Of a stretch of DNA of 64,000 nt, positions 53,550 to 64,000 are shown piece by piece (the first letter of the stretch is position 1; each line of letters begins with the position of its first letter). This DNA comes from Spiribacter halobius (lineage in GTDB: Bacteria; Pseudomonadota; Gammaproteobacteria; Nitrococcales; Nitrococcaceae), in NCBI RefSeq assembly GCF_020883455.1, contig NZ_CP086615.1:2790001-2854000 (forward strand), written 5' to 3'. The position numbers were made by a program, and so were the translations under genes. Below the pieces are notes generated by a model. It saw only the letters and a program-made list of their open reading frames with translations. It ran no database searches and was not told the DNA's origin.

Positions 53550-54482
53550 TGGCACCTCCTCCTCCAGCTCCTCGCCCTCCTTCTTCGGCGGGATGAGATC
53601 CTCCTTGCTCACGCCGAGGGCCAGCGCCGCCGCGCTCGCGACGTAGATCGACGAGTAGGTGCCCACCAGCACACCGATGATCAGCGCCAGCGCGAAGCCG
53701 GCGATGAGCTCGCCGCCCAGGAAGTACAGCGCCAGCAGCACCAGCAGGGTGGTGAGCCCCGTAACCAGGGTGCGGGAGAGGGTCTGGTTGATGGAGAGGT
53801 TGGCCACCTCCGCGGCCGTGCCCTTGCGCACCCGGATGAAGTTCTCGCGGATGCGGTCGAAGACGACGATGGTGTCGTTCAGCGAGTAGCCGATCACCGC
53901 CAGCAGCGCGGCGAGCACGGTGAGGTCGAACGTCAGCCCCAGGGCCGCGAACACGCCGATGGTGACCACCACGTCGTGCACCAGCGCAGCCACCGCACCC
54001 ACCGCAAAGCGGTACTCGAAACGGAACGCGACGTAGATGAGGATGCCGCCCAGCGCGTAGAGCACCGCGAGCCCGCCCTGCTCGGCCAGCTCCTCGCCCA
54101 CCTGCGGGCCGACGAACTCCACCCGGCGCAGCTCGGCGCCGCTGGTCTCGTCCTGCAGCAGCGCCAGCACGCGGTTGCTGACGGCGTCACTGTCGCCGGC
54201 CTCCGGCGAGAGCCGGATGAGGATGTCGCGGGCATTGCCGAAGGTCTGCACCACGGCGCTCTCGAAGCCGCCCTCTTCCAGAGTGGCGCGGACCTCGGCC
54301 AGGTCCACCGCCTCCGGGTAGCCGACCTCCACCAGCGTGCCGCCGGTGAAGTCCAGGCCGAGCTCCAGGCCGCGCAGCAGCAGCGCCGCCAGCGCCAGCA
54401 CCAGGACGACGCCGGTGACGATGGCGGCGGTCCGCCGGGCGCCCATGAAGTCGATGTGGGTCTCGCGCTTGAAGAAGTCCAA
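53547..54482 (-). CDS. secF: Protein translocase subunit SecF
   Basis: RND-superfamily partner of SecD that uses the proton gradient to help release translocated proteins. 311 residues: TM1, periplasmic P4-type domain with GLDFTGGTLVEVGY, then five helices with VTIGVFAALGLTFDLTVLAALLA-type segments and the conserved GYSLNDTIVVFDRIREN. The C-terminus is acidic (KKEGEELEEEVP). Stop TAG lies at the end of repeat copy F. Confidence 0.97.
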   Translation of the reverse strand: MDFFKRETHIDFMGARRTAAIVTGVVLVLALAALLLRGLELGLDFTGGTLVEVGYPEAVDLAEVRATLEEGGFESAVVQTFGNARDILIRLSPEAGDSDAVSNRVLALLQDETSGAELRRVEFVGPQVGEELAEQGGLAVLYALGGILIYVAFRFEYRFAVGAVAALVHDVVVTIGVFAALGLTFDLTVLAALLAVIGYSLNDTIVVFDRIRENFIRVRKGTAAEVANLSINQTLSRTLVTGLTTLLVLLALYFLGGELIAGFALALIIGVLVGTYSSIYVASAAALALGVSKEDLIPPKKEGEELEEEVP

Positions 54483-54492
54483 GCCGTTCTCC

Positions 54493-56352
54493 TCAGATCG
54501 CGAGGCGTACGCCGCGACGCCCGCCGTAGATGAGATTGATCAGCCCGCGGGTGCCCATGATGGCGGTGAACATGGAGCTGACGATGCCGATGGACAGGGT
54601 CACCGCGAAGCCCTTGATCGGGCCGGTGCCGAAGGCGAACAGCACGATGGCCGCGATGAGCGTGGTGACGTTGGCGTCGGCGATGGTGGAGAAGGCCTTC
54701 TCGTAGCCGGCGTCGATGGCCTTCTGCGCGCTCGCGCCGCGGCGCAGCTCCTCGCGGATGCGCTCGTAGATAAGGACATTGGCGTCCACCGCCATGCCCA
54801 CGGTGAGCACGATGCCGGCGATGCCGGGCAGCGTGAGCGTCGCCTGCAGCATCGACAGCACGGCCACGATCAACACCAGGTTGACGAACAGGGCCACGTT
54901 CGCCACCAGGCCGAACACCTTGTAGTACACCGCCATGAACACGACCACGGCGAGGAAGCCGATGACCACGGCCATAAAGCCCTGATCGATGTTCTCTTGG
55001 CCGAGGCTCGGGCCGATGGTGCGCTCCTCGACGATGCGGATGGGTGCCGCCAGCGAGCCCGCCCGCAGCAGCAGCGCCAGGTTGCGCGCCTCCTGGCTGC
55101 TCTCCAGTCCGGTGATGCGGAAACGGCTGCCGAGGGGCTCCTGGATGCGGGCGACGTTGATCACCTCCTCCACCTGCACCTGCTCGCGCACCACCTCGCC
55201 GTCCACGCGCCGGGCCTGGACCTCGTTCTCCTTGAACAGCACGGCCATGTGGTCGCCGACGCGCTCCGAGGTCACCCGGTTCATGATCGAGCCGCCGCTG
55301 CCGTTGAGGCGGATGGTCACCTCGGGCTGGCCGGTCTGGGTGTCGATGCCGGACTGGGCGTCGGTAATGGCCTCGCCGGTGATGATGATCTGGCGCTCCA
55401 GCAGCACATGGCCGCCCTCGCGCTGCGGGTAGAGCTCGGTGCCGGGGGGCGGCGGATCGTCCGGCTCGCCCTGATAGGGGAAGTTGCCCTCGTCCACCAT
55501 CCGGAACTCGAGCGTCGCGGTGGCGCCGATGATCTCCTTGGCGCGGGCCGTGTCCTGGACGCCCGGGAGCTGCACCACGATGCGGTCCGAGCCCTGGCGC
55601 TGGATCACCGGCTCGGCGACGCCGAGCTCGTTGACGCGATTGCGCAGGGTGGTGATGTTCTGCTGCACGGCGAGATTGCGGATCTCCTGCAGCTCCTGGT
55701 CGGTAATGCTCGCCTCGATCCAGAAGCGGCCATCGCGCTCGTCGGTCGCGAGCTCGAGCTCGGGATACTCGTCCAGCAGCAGGTTGTAGGCCCGCTCGCG
55801 GTCCTGCGCGCCCTCGAATGCCACCTGGAGCCCCTGCTCCCCGGCCTCGATCTCGCCGTAGCGGATGTTCTCGTCGCGCAGCAGGCGGCGGAACTCATCC
55901 GTGTAGCGCTCCACCGCCTGCTCGAGCACGGCGTCGATATCCACTTCCATGAGGAAGTGGACGCCCCCGCGCAGGTCCAGCCCCAGATACATGGGCTGGC
56001 CTCCGAGCTCCCGCAGCCACTGCGGTGTGGCCGGTGCCAGATTGAGCGCCACCGTGTAGCCGCGCCCGAGGCCGACCTCCAGCTCGTCGGCGGCACGCAG
56101 CTGGGCATCGGTGTCGGGGAAACGCAGCATCAGATGGCCTTCCGCCACCCGCGAGTCGAGGGTCTCGATCCCGGCCTCGTCGAGGATGGAGCGGATCTCC
56201 TCACGCGCGTCCGGCCCGGGCGCCCCGCCGTCGTCGGCGGAGATCTGCAGGGCCGGATCCTCGCCAAAGACGTTGGGCAGGGCGTAGAGCACGCCCGTGC
56301 CCAGCACCAGCACGATCAGAAGGTACTTCCACAGCGGATAGCGGTTGGTCAT
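54493..56352 (-). CDS. secD: Protein translocase subunit SecD
   Basis: Larger RND partner of SecF, 619 residues from the ATG at 56352 (MTNRYPLWKYLL). N-terminal helix, large periplasmic region with GLDLRGGVHFLMEVD, and the C-terminal six-helix bundle with VGMAVDANVLIYERIREELR (proton-relay Asp). It starts 37 nt after yajC and ends 10 nt before secF. Confidence 0.97.
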   Translation of the reverse strand: MTNRYPLWKYLLIVLVLGTGVLYALPNVFGEDPALQISADDGGAPGPDAREEIRSILDEAGIETLDSRVAEGHLMLRFPDTDAQLRAADELEVGLGRGYTVALNLAPATPQWLRELGGQPMYLGLDLRGGVHFLMEVDIDAVLEQAVERYTDEFRRLLRDENIRYGEIEAGEQGLQVAFEGAQDRERAYNLLLDEYPELELATDERDGRFWIEASITDQELQEIRNLAVQQNITTLRNRVNELGVAEPVIQRQGSDRIVVQLPGVQDTARAKEIIGATATLEFRMVDEGNFPYQGEPDDPPPPGTELYPQREGGHVLLERQIIITGEAITDAQSGIDTQTGQPEVTIRLNGSGGSIMNRVTSERVGDHMAVLFKENEVQARRVDGEVVREQVQVEEVINVARIQEPLGSRFRITGLESSQEARNLALLLRAGSLAAPIRIVEERTIGPSLGQENIDQGFMAVVIGFLAVVVFMAVYYKVFGLVANVALFVNLVLIVAVLSMLQATLTLPGIAGIVLTVGMAVDANVLIYERIREELRRGASAQKAIDAGYEKAFSTIADANVTTLIAAIVLFAFGTGPIKGFAVTLSIGIVSSMFTAIMGTRGLINLIYGGRRGVRLAI

Positions 56353-56389
56353 GCGGGCTCCAGCGGCCGGCGGCACCCGGAGGAACGGG

Positions 56390-56767
56390 TCACTTCGACT
56401 TGTCGGCCTTCTCCGCGGCCTTGCCCTCGTCCTCGGACTTGTCGAGCTTCTGCTTGAGCGTGCCCTTGGGGAGGATCTGGGCGACGGCGTTCTTCTGCAG
56501 GCGCACCTCGATGCCGTTGGCGATCTCCAGGCCGGCGAAGGTATCGCCTACTTCAGTGACGCGGCCCACGACGCCGCCGCTGGTGAGGACCTCGTCGCCC
56601 TTGGCAAGGTTCTCGACGAGCTTCTTGTGCTCCTTCGCGCGCTTCTGCTGCGGCCGGATCAGCAGGAAATAGAAGATGACGATCAGCGCGATCGGGAAAA
56701 TCAGGCCGGTGAGACCGGCACCGCCGGCACCGTCCTGGGCCATGGCCTCGCTAATAAAAAAATCCAT
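56390..56767 (-). CDS. yajC: Sec translocon accessory protein YajC
   Basis: Single-pass inner membrane protein of the SecDF-YajC complex. 125 residues with the helix at about 20-37 followed by FYFLLIRPQQKRAKEHKK, the family mark, and the conserved GDEVLTSGGVVGRV. The C-terminus is Lys/Glu-rich. Confidence 0.96.
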   Translation of the reverse strand: MDFFISEAMAQDGAGGAGLTGLIFPIALIVIFYFLLIRPQQKRAKEHKKLVENLAKGDEVLTSGGVVGRVTEVGDTFAGLEIANGIEVRLQKNAVAQILPKGTLKQKLDKSEDEGKAAEKADKSK

Positions 56768-56826
56768 CTCCGCTCCTCAGGTTGTGCAATCAAAGGGTTG
56801 CCGGCCCCGGCCGACAAAGGCACGCA

Positions 56827-58976
<2,150 letters not shown>

Positions 58977-59035
58977 GGGCTCTCGCGTGGGGCGATGCCA
59001 CGCCGGGCGCAGGGACGCGCCGGCGGGTGGGCTGC

Positions 59036-59041
59036 TATACT
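59036..59041 (+). promoter_or_regulatory. -10 element of tRNA-Leu(CAA)
   Basis: TATACT lies 14 nt before the tRNA 5' end; the -35 region is poor. Placement supports it. Confidence 0.5.
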
Positions 59042-59054
59042 CGCCGCGGTTTCG

Positions 59055-59141
59055 GCCGGGATGGCGGAACTGGTAGACGCGCCGGACTCAAAATCCGGTT
59101 CTGGCAACAGAGTGCGGGTTCGAGTCCCGCTCCCGGCACCA
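59055..59141 (+). tRNA. tRNA-Leu (CAA)
   Basis: 87-nt class II tRNA with encoded CCA. Anticodon stem CCGGA/TCCGG, loop CTCAAAA, anticodon CAA. Acceptor GCCGGGA pairs with TCCCGGC. The second leucine tRNA in the window, reading UUG. Confidence 0.95.
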
Positions 59142-59155
59142 TTCCCTCGGACGCG

Positions 59156-59329
59156 CTACTCCCCGCTCCCCGACTCGTCGCCGTCGGACTCGTCGGCCTT
59201 GCCTTCCAGTGCGCGACCCGCGCTCTGGATATCCTTGCCGAGCCCTTCCATGGTGTTGCAGGCCGTAAGGCCGAGCATCGTCAGCGCCACCAGCAGGGCC
59301 GGCAGCCAGCGGAATGAACGGTTCTGCAT
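59156..59329 (-). CDS. Entericidin-family small lipoprotein
   Basis: 57-residue lipoprotein. Signal peptide MQNRSFRWLPALLVALTMLG followed by the lipobox LTAC (Cys24). The mature part NTMEGLGKDIQSAGRALEG has the amphipathic EcnA/EcnB pattern, then an acidic tail (DESDGDESGSGE). Family members are toxin-antidote-like or envelope-stress lipoproteins; the role here is unknown. It overlaps the region just after the tRNA, on the opposite strand. Confidence 0.8.
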   Translation of the reverse strand: MQNRSFRWLPALLVALTMLGLTACNTMEGLGKDIQSAGRALEGKADESDGDESGSGE

Positions 59330-59417
59330 CGTCGCGCCTCCACGTATCCGGTTCCGGTTCGCGCGGTATCATACGCACGCCGGGTGAATCTCGGCTACGC
59401 GGTCTTGGCGCGTGGCC

Positions 59418-59651
59418 TCAGGCGGCCTTGCGCTGCTCCTCATCCACCGCGGCGGTCGCCGTGGCCCGGGTCGGCTGCGCGGGCAAGGGGCGCGCGTCGC
59501 GACGGCGGCGGAACAGGCTCAGGAAAAGCTGCCGCAGAGTCTGGGCGCGGAGCCGGCGGGCCTCCTGTTCCACGGTGAACGCGTCGAGCTGCTCTTCGGG
59601 TTCGGGGTCGGCGTCCGGCAAGGGGGCGCCGGTGTTGTCACGATCGGGCAT
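59418..59651 (-). CDS. Small hypothetical protein (77 residues)
   Basis: Not recognised with certainty. The ATG at 59651 has GGAGG 8 nt upstream. The sequence is acidic at the N-terminus (DADPEPEEQLDAF) and has an amphipathic basic helix EQEARRLRAQTLRQLFLSLF followed by four Arg, loosely like small proteobacterial proteins with EARRLRA helices. Codon use is as in neighbours. Confidence 0.6.
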   Translation of the reverse strand: MPDRDNTGAPLPDADPEPEEQLDAFTVEQEARRLRAQTLRQLFLSLFRRRRDARPLPAQPTRATATAAVDEEQRKAA

Positions 59652-59796
59652 GGGTCTGACCTCCAGGCTTTGCATCATGGCGGAAATGTTGCGCCGCCAC
59701 ATGCGTAAGTGTGGGGTCAGGCGGATTTTTTTGCAATGCAGCAGAGGCCGGAGCGCTGCGCCCGAGAGGCCCAGGTCCTGTGAGCAGAGGTCACGG

Positions 59797-61068
59797 TCAG
59801 CGTACGTGGGGAACGGCCTGGCCGAGCATCTCCGCGGTCACCAGCGCAACCCCGCTCTCCGAGACGAGAAAGCGCTCGCGGTCGGCGGCGCTGTCCTCGC
59901 CGATAACCGTCCCCGGCGGGATGCGGCAGCCCTCGTCGATGACGCAGCGGCGGATGCGGCAGCCCTCGCCGATCACCACCCCCGGCAGGATCACGGCGTC
60001 CGAGACACGGGCGCGCGGGCGCACGTGCACCTGGGAGAACAGCAGCGAGTGGCGCACCTCCGCGCCCTCGATGAGATCGCCGCCGGAGACCATGGAATCA
60101 ATAGCGACGCCGCGCAGATCCTCCTCGTCGTGGATGAACTTGGCCGGCGGCAGCTGCGCCTGGTAGGTCCATATGGGCCAGGCCTCGTCGTAGATATCCA
60201 GCTCCGGGGCCTGGCCGATGAGCTCCAGGTTGGCCTCGTAGAAGGCGTCCACGGTGCCCACGTCCCGCCAGTAGGGCTGCTCGCCGGTGCGCGGGTCGGC
60301 GAAGGGATAGGCCATGACCCGGTCCGCAGCGATGGCGGCCGGGATGACGTCGCGGCCGAAGTCGCGCGAGGAGTCGATGTTCTCGGCATCCGCCCGCAGC
60401 TTCTCGAACAGGAAGTCCCGGTCAAAGACGTAGATGCCCATGGACACCAGCGCCTGCCCGGGCGCCCCCGGCGCCGGCTCCGGCTCGTCCGGCTTCTCGC
60501 TGAAGCCGCGGACGTGGCCGTCCTCGGCCACGCTCATCACGCCGAACGCCCGCGCCCGCTCCAGCGGCATCTGCACGCAACCCACGGTCATGTCCGCCCC
60601 GCTCTCCACGTGCCGGGCGATCATGGTGCCGTAGTCCATCTTGTAGACATGGTCGCCGGCGAGCACGAGCACGTAGCGCGGGTCATGCGCCTGGATGATG
60701 TCGATGTTCTGGTGCACCGCGTCCGCCGTGCCGGCGAACCAGAGCGGCTTGTCCAGCCGCTGCTGCGCCGGCACCACCTCGATGAACTCGCCGAACTCGC
60801 CACGCAGAAAGCCCCAGCCGCGCTGAATGTGCTGGATCAGCGAGTGGGCCTTGTACTGGGTAATCACCTCGATGCGGCGGATGCCAGAGTTGATGCAGTT
60901 GGACAGCGGAAAGTCGATCAGCCGGAACTTGCCGCCGAAGGGCACCGCGGGCTTGGTGCGCCAGTCCGTCAGGTTGGCGAGCCGGCCACCCCGCCCACCG
61001 GCAAGGATAATGGCCAGGGTGTCGCGGGTCAGGCGGCTGACGAAGCGGGGATTGCGCTCCAGGAACAT
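59797..61068 (-). CDS. glgC: Glucose-1-phosphate adenylyltransferase
   Basis: Makes ADP-glucose for glycogen synthesis. 423 residues. Nucleotidyltransferase start [35 protein letters not shown], the sugar-binding GTADAVHQN and [10 protein letters not shown] segments, and a C-terminal beta-helix ([20 protein letters not shown]). No other glycogen gene is adjacent. Confidence 0.96.
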   Translation of the reverse strand: MFLERNPRFVSRLTRDTLAIILAGGRGGRLANLTDWRTKPAVPFGGKFRLIDFPLSNCINSGIRRIEVITQYKAHSLIQHIQRGWGFLRGEFGEFIEVVPAQQRLDKPLWFAGTADAVHQNIDIIQAHDPRYVLVLAGDHVYKMDYGTMIARHVESGADMTVGCVQMPLERARAFGVMSVAEDGHVRGFSEKPDEPEPAPGAPGQALVSMGIYVFDRDFLFEKLRADAENIDSSRDFGRDVIPAAIAADRVMAYPFADPRTGEQPYWRDVGTVDAFYEANLELIGQAPELDIYDEAWPIWTYQAQLPPAKFIHDEEDLRGVAIDSMVSGGDLIEGAEVRHSLLFSQVHVRPRARVSDAVILPGVVIGEGCRIRRCVIDEGCRIPPGTVIGEDSAADRERFLVSESGVALVTAEMLGQAVPHVR

Positions 61069-61148
61069 CGCGGCTCCGCTGCAAAGTCGGACGCGCGCAG
61101 CATACCGGAACGACCGGCCGGCACGCGCGCGTCAGGGCGGTTATCCGG

Positions 61149-61251
61149 GTAGGTCGGCAAGCGCGGAGCGCTCGCCGACACGCCGGCAGGCGAATCCCGA
61201 AGGCCGCGCTCTGCGCGGCTGTCGGCGAGCGCTGCGCGCTTGCCGACCTAC
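61149..61251. repeat. GTAGGTCGGCAAGCGC inverted repeat pair
   Basis: Arms 61149-61180 and 61220-61251 are reverse complements with one mismatch in 32, around a 39-nt centre. The arm equals the single copy at 29840-29871. Lies between glgC and the glycosyltransferase pair. Confidence 0.85.
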
Positions 61252-61257
61252 ACCGGC

Positions 61258-61890
61258 CTACCCAGGTCCGCGCCACAGCAGCGCCGTTCCGCGCTGCCGC
61301 CGATAGCGCCGCAAGTCTGCCAGGTTATCGAGATCGTCCGCCGCAGAGAGCAGTGCGACGTCAAGCCGCGCCCGGCGGACCCGCTGGAGCGTCTCCGCGA
61401 GCACCGCGCTGGTTCCCCATGGCACTGCCCGGAACAGCGCCGGCGCCGGCCGGGCGAGGCCCACCAGCGTGTACCCGCCATCCGGCGCCGGCGCGAACAC
61501 CGCATCACGTCCGGCCGCCAGCGCCGCCATGGCCGCTGCCAGATGCCTGGCGGTCAGCCCGGTGCAGTCGCCACCAATGATCACCACCGGCCCGCCCCGC
61601 CCGAGCACGTATCGGCTGGCCCGCTCCATGCGCTGCCCGAGATCACCGGGCGGCTGCACGCGCTGGACGAGCCCGTGCCGCCGGGCCATGGCATCCAGCG
61701 CCGGATGCCGCCGCGGGGTCACCCAGAGCTCCACCGGCGCCACGCGAGCCTCCGCCGCCATGGCCACCGTCTGCGCAAGCATGCCCCGGTACAGGCCAGC
61801 GGCGGCACGACGCCCCAGGCGCCGTGCCAGGCGCGTCTTCACCCGCCCCGGCACAGGCGCCTTGGCGAACACGAGCACCCGGGCGCTCAT
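61258..61890 (-). CDS. TIGR04282-type (DUF2064) glycosyltransferase-like protein
   Basis: 210 residues of the DUF2064 family, similar to CofC/MobA nucleotidyltransferase folds. N-terminal block [19 protein letters not shown], then [16 protein letters not shown] and [14 protein letters not shown]. Overlaps the next gene by 4 nt; the two families are regularly paired and sometimes fused. Substrate not known. Confidence 0.88.
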   Translation of the reverse strand: MSARVLVFAKAPVPGRVKTRLARRLGRRAAAGLYRGMLAQTVAMAAEARVAPVELWVTPRRHPALDAMARRHGLVQRVQPPGDLGQRMERASRYVLGRGGPVVIIGGDCTGLTARHLAAAMAALAAGRDAVFAPAPDGGYTLVGLARPAPALFRAVPWGTSAVLAETLQRVRRARLDVALLSAADDLDNLADLRRYRRQRGTALLWRGPG

Positions 61891-62585
61891 GGTCGCTCCC
61901 GCACCTGCCGGTAGAGCCGGGCAAGTGTCTCCGGGTCCGCCCCCAGCCAGTAGCGCAGGCGCAGGCGCCACATGAGCAGGATGGTGCGCCACACACCGCC
62001 CTGCTCCCAGCGGCGCCCCGACGTCACCACCGGGCCGTGCGGGCAGGCCGGCCAGCCGAAGCGGCGGCGCAGGCTCCGCGACAGCGCGATGTCCTCCATC
62101 AGCGGCTGGTCCGGGAAGCCCCCCACCGCCTCGAACGCCCGGCGGCGGACGAACAGGGCCTGGTCGCCGGTGGCGATGCCGGTCAGGCAGGAGCGCCGGT
62201 TCATGCACCAGGCGATGACGCGCAGCGTCCGCGCCCGACCGGCAATGGCGACGTCGAATCGGCCCCAGGCCCGCCCCGAGAGCAGCGCCCCGCGGACGAT
62301 CTCCGGGGCCTCCGGCGGCACGCGCGTGTCGCCGTGGACAAACCAGAGCACATCCCCCCTCGCCGCGACCGCCCCGGCATTCATCTGCCGCGCCCGCCCG
62401 GGTTCCGCGACCAGCACGCGATCGGCCAGCGGCGCCGCCAGCTCCGGGGTGCCGTCGTGGCTGCCGCCGTCCACCACCAGCACCTCGTCCCCCGCCGCCC
62501 GCGCCGGCGCGAGGGCGCCCAGCGTCGCAGCGATGCCGCTCGCCTCGTTGAGCACGGGCACGATGACGCTGAGGCGCAGTCGCAA
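61887..62585 (-). CDS. TIGR04283-type family 2 glycosyltransferase
   Basis: 232-residue GT2 enzyme. SVIVPVLNEASGIAATL at the N-terminus, DEVLVVDGGSHDGT, then the DxD-like FVHGDTRVP and the GGFPDQPLMEDIALSRSL acceptor region. The TTG at 62585 is used because GGAGG lies 5 nt before it and no ATG or GTG fits. Partner of the DUF2064 protein. Confidence 0.9.
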   Translation of the reverse strand: MRLRLSVIVPVLNEASGIAATLGALAPARAAGDEVLVVDGGSHDGTPELAAPLADRVLVAEPGRARQMNAGAVAARGDVLWFVHGDTRVPPEAPEIVRGALLSGRAWGRFDVAIAGRARTLRVIAWCMNRRSCLTGIATGDQALFVRRRAFEAVGGFPDQPLMEDIALSRSLRRRFGWPACPHGPVVTSGRRWEQGGVWRTILLMWRLRLRYWLGADPETLARLYRQVRERP

Positions 62586-62628
62586 GGTGGCCTCCGGTGC
62601 AGGTATGGATAGGGCGCAGGCACGATGC

Positions 62629-62634
62629 TACACT
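62629..62634 (+). promoter_or_regulatory. -10 element of tRNA-Ala
   Basis: TACACT ends 16 nt before the tRNA; -35 not clear. Confidence 0.4.
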
Positions 62635-62650
62635 CTGCTCCGCTTCAAAC

Positions 62651-62726
<76 letters not shown>

Positions 62727-62734
62727 GATCCCCC

Positions 62735-62763
62735 GAAAGGCCGCCGCTGAGCGGCCTTTTTCG
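62735..62763 (+). terminator. Intrinsic terminator after tRNA-Ala
   Basis: AGGCCGC / GCGGCCT stem, 6-nt loop, followed by TTTTT on the plus strand. Confidence 0.85.
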
Positions 62764-62795
62764 TTACTCATCGTTTCGGCCGGGCGCAAGACGAA

Positions 62796-62828
62796 AACGG
62801 CCACACTGCCCTCTGGCAGTGTGGCCGT
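62796..62828 (-). terminator. Intrinsic terminator of the sugar dehydrogenase gene
   Basis: 14-bp stem ACGGCCACACTGCC / GGCAGTGTGGCCGT with a 4-nt loop, followed by TTTT on the minus strand, 23 nt after the stop codon. Confidence 0.88.
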
Positions 62829-62850
62829 GCGTGGCTTGGCTGGATGCCGC

Positions 62851-64000
62851 TCAGTTGGGCGAGATGCGGTGGATCCGGCCCTCGTCGACGGCTACCCAGA
62901 GGTCGCCCTCCGGGCCCTGGACCACGGAGCGGAAGCGACCGGCCGGCATGGGCAGGGCCATGGTGGTCACGTCCACGGACATGGCGTCGTCCGCAACGTC
63001 GACCACATCCAGGCGCTGTCCCACCGGCGTACCGCCGAAGCCGATGCCCATGAAGCCGACCACCAGCCGGTTTTCCCAGTCACCCCACTGCGAGCCGCTC
63101 AGGAACTGCGCCGAAGAGATGCCCTGGGAGAGGCCGTCGTTGTTCCAGGCCGGGCGCATGGCGTCGGGGAAGCGCTCGGTGTCCGTCATCGGCATGAACT
63201 CCCTGCGCTCCGCCGGATCCATGCCCTCCATCTGGTTGGGCATGTAGCCGCAGTAGTCATCGGGGCAGTCGCCGCGGCCGCCAACGTTGGGCTTCGGATC
63301 CCAGCCGCTGTTGCCGCCGTTCTCCAGCGCCATCAGCTCGTCGGAATGCCACGGGCCGTGCTCGGTGATGAACGGACGATGGGTCTCCGGGTGGAAGCTG
63401 ATGCCCTGCACGTTGCGGTGGCCGTAGGTGTAGATACGGTCGTCGAACCCCTCGGGCGGGTCGTTCTCCGGCGCGGCGTTGCCGTCGCGGTCAATGCGCA
63501 GCACCTTGCCGCCGAGCAGCGTCGGGCTCTGCGGTACCTCGGCGTTGTGGTTGTCGCCGGTGGTCACGTACAGGTAGCCGTCACCCGGATTGAAGCGGAT
63601 GCGTCCGCCGTTGTGGGCCCCGGCGTCGCCGAAGGGATGATTGGTCTCGTTCTGCTTGTAGGGGATGTCATCTACGATGTCGGTACGGTCCGAGACGTCG
63701 GTGAAATCCTCGTTGACCCGCAGCCGGATGACGCGGTTCTTGTGGGGCGTCGTCTGCTGCGACGCCGAGTAGACGTAGACGAAGCGGTTGTCCTCGAACT
63801 CCGGGTCCATGGCGACGCCGTTCATGCCCGCCTGGCCGTGGCAGAAGAGGTCATCCGCCGTGTGGGCGTAGCCCTCGGTGCCTTCCATGCCGAGCAGGGC
63901 GTTAATGTCACCGGAGGGCAGACGGACCGAGAGCCCCTTGCACTTCTCGGTGAAGAACAACGTGCCGTCCGCCAGGAAGGCCATATCCCAGGGATTCTCG
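62851..64000 (-). CDS. PQQ-dependent sugar dehydrogenase (Gdh/sorbosone type), N-terminus beyond the window
   Basis: Soluble beta-propeller glucose/sorbosone dehydrogenase-like protein; 383 residues visible, open at the right edge (reads ENPWDMAFLADGTLFFTE). Family features: HNGGRIRFNPGDGYLYVTTGD, YGHRNVQGISFHP, EHGPWHSDELM, and propeller blade GRFRSVVQGPEGDLWVAVDE near the end. Two CxxxxxC-like sites (KCKG, FCHGQ) may form disulfides. Usually exported and PQQ-binding; the signal peptide would lie outside the window. Confidence 0.88.
   Translation of the reverse strand, partial: ENPWDMAFLADGTLFFTEKCKGLSVRLPSGDINALLGMEGTEGYAHTADDLFCHGQAGMNGVAMDPEFEDNRFVYVYSASQQTTPHKNRVIRLRVNEDFTDVSDRTDIVDDIPYKQNETNHPFGDAGAHNGGRIRFNPGDGYLYVTTGDNHNAEVPQSPTLLGGKVLRIDRDGNAAPENDPPEGFDDRIYTYGHRNVQGISFHPETHRPFITEHGPWHSDELMALENGGNSGWDPKPNVGGRGDCPDDYCGYMPNQMEGMDPAERREFMPMTDTERFPDAMRPAWNNDGLSQGISSAQFLSGSQWGDWENRLVVGFMGIGFGGTPVGQRLDVVDVADDAMSVDVTTMALPMPAGRFRSVVQGPEGDLWVAVDEGRIHRISPN

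Noticed and set aside
54337-56457. 706-residue plus-strand frame opposite secD
   Set aside because: Mirror frame of secD, no recognisable domain.

Overview
The window is a compact, high-GC chromosomal segment from a gammaproteobacterium, most likely a Chromatiales/Ectothiorhodospiraceae-type organism. The assignment rests on gene content and order: secG-tRNA-Leu-nuoA..N-DUF2818-tRNA-fMet, ftsH-folP-glmM-tpiA, carAB-greA, ndk-rlmN-pilF-rodZ-hisS-yfgM-bamB, and queA-tgt-yajC-secDF. It is inference; no 16S gene is present. Most genes lie on the minus strand, many overlap by 4 nt (ATGA or GTGA), and almost everything is housekeeping.

Layout: 1-1106 is the 3' part of a large serine recombinase whose reading frame runs into the 3' half of the initiator tRNA gene, so the left edge is the end of an integrated element. 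1336-16938 holds DUF2818 and the complete 14-gene nuo operon (respiratory complex I), with a promoter at 17005-17033. 17112-25187 carries tRNA-Leu(GAG), secG, tpiA, glmM, folP, ftsH, rlmE, a small membrane protein, yhbY and greA. 25184-29607 is carBA behind an apparent transcription attenuator. 29.7-30.2 kb is a gene-free, repeat-rich junction. 30.2-33.4 kb has a YadGH-type ABC exporter and pncB. 33.4-38.7 kb has an H-NS-like protein, an unknown 409-residue protein, pdxH, an NfeD-type membrane protease and adk. 38.9-46.5 kb is the ndk..bamB cluster, without ispG and der at their usual places. 46.7-49.6 kb is iscA, an IscU-like protein lacking the usual cysteine ligands, a cysteine desulfurase and cysE, preceded by a tiny Cys-Cys leader ORF. 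49.7-53.4 kb has trmJ, suhB, a glycosyltransferase and an LpxH-like phosphatase. 53.5-59 kb is secFD-yajC-tgt-queA. 59-64 kb has two tRNAs, an entericidin-like lipoprotein, glgC, two small glycosyltransferases and a truncated PQQ-type sugar dehydrogenase.

The most unusual feature is a family of nested palindromic elements with ends TAGCCCGC...GCGGGCTA. Two full copies (about 450 bp), one deletion derivative (217 bp) and short forms (43-60 bp) occur in this window. The two long copies carry the same roughly 200-bp core, flanked by 33-bp inverted repeats, in opposite orientation relative to their outer arms, so the core has flipped. In five cases the TAG at the element end is the stop codon of the neighbouring gene. 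One copy sits in frame inside the signal-peptide region of the NfeD-type protease. No transposase is encoded by these elements. Further intergenic repeat types sit at convergent gene ends (TTCAAAG arrays and GCAAAG arrays) and around 29.8-30.1 and 61.2 kb. Two candidate cis-regulatory leaders stand out: the cysE leader (49546-49608) and the carA attenuator (29629-29709).
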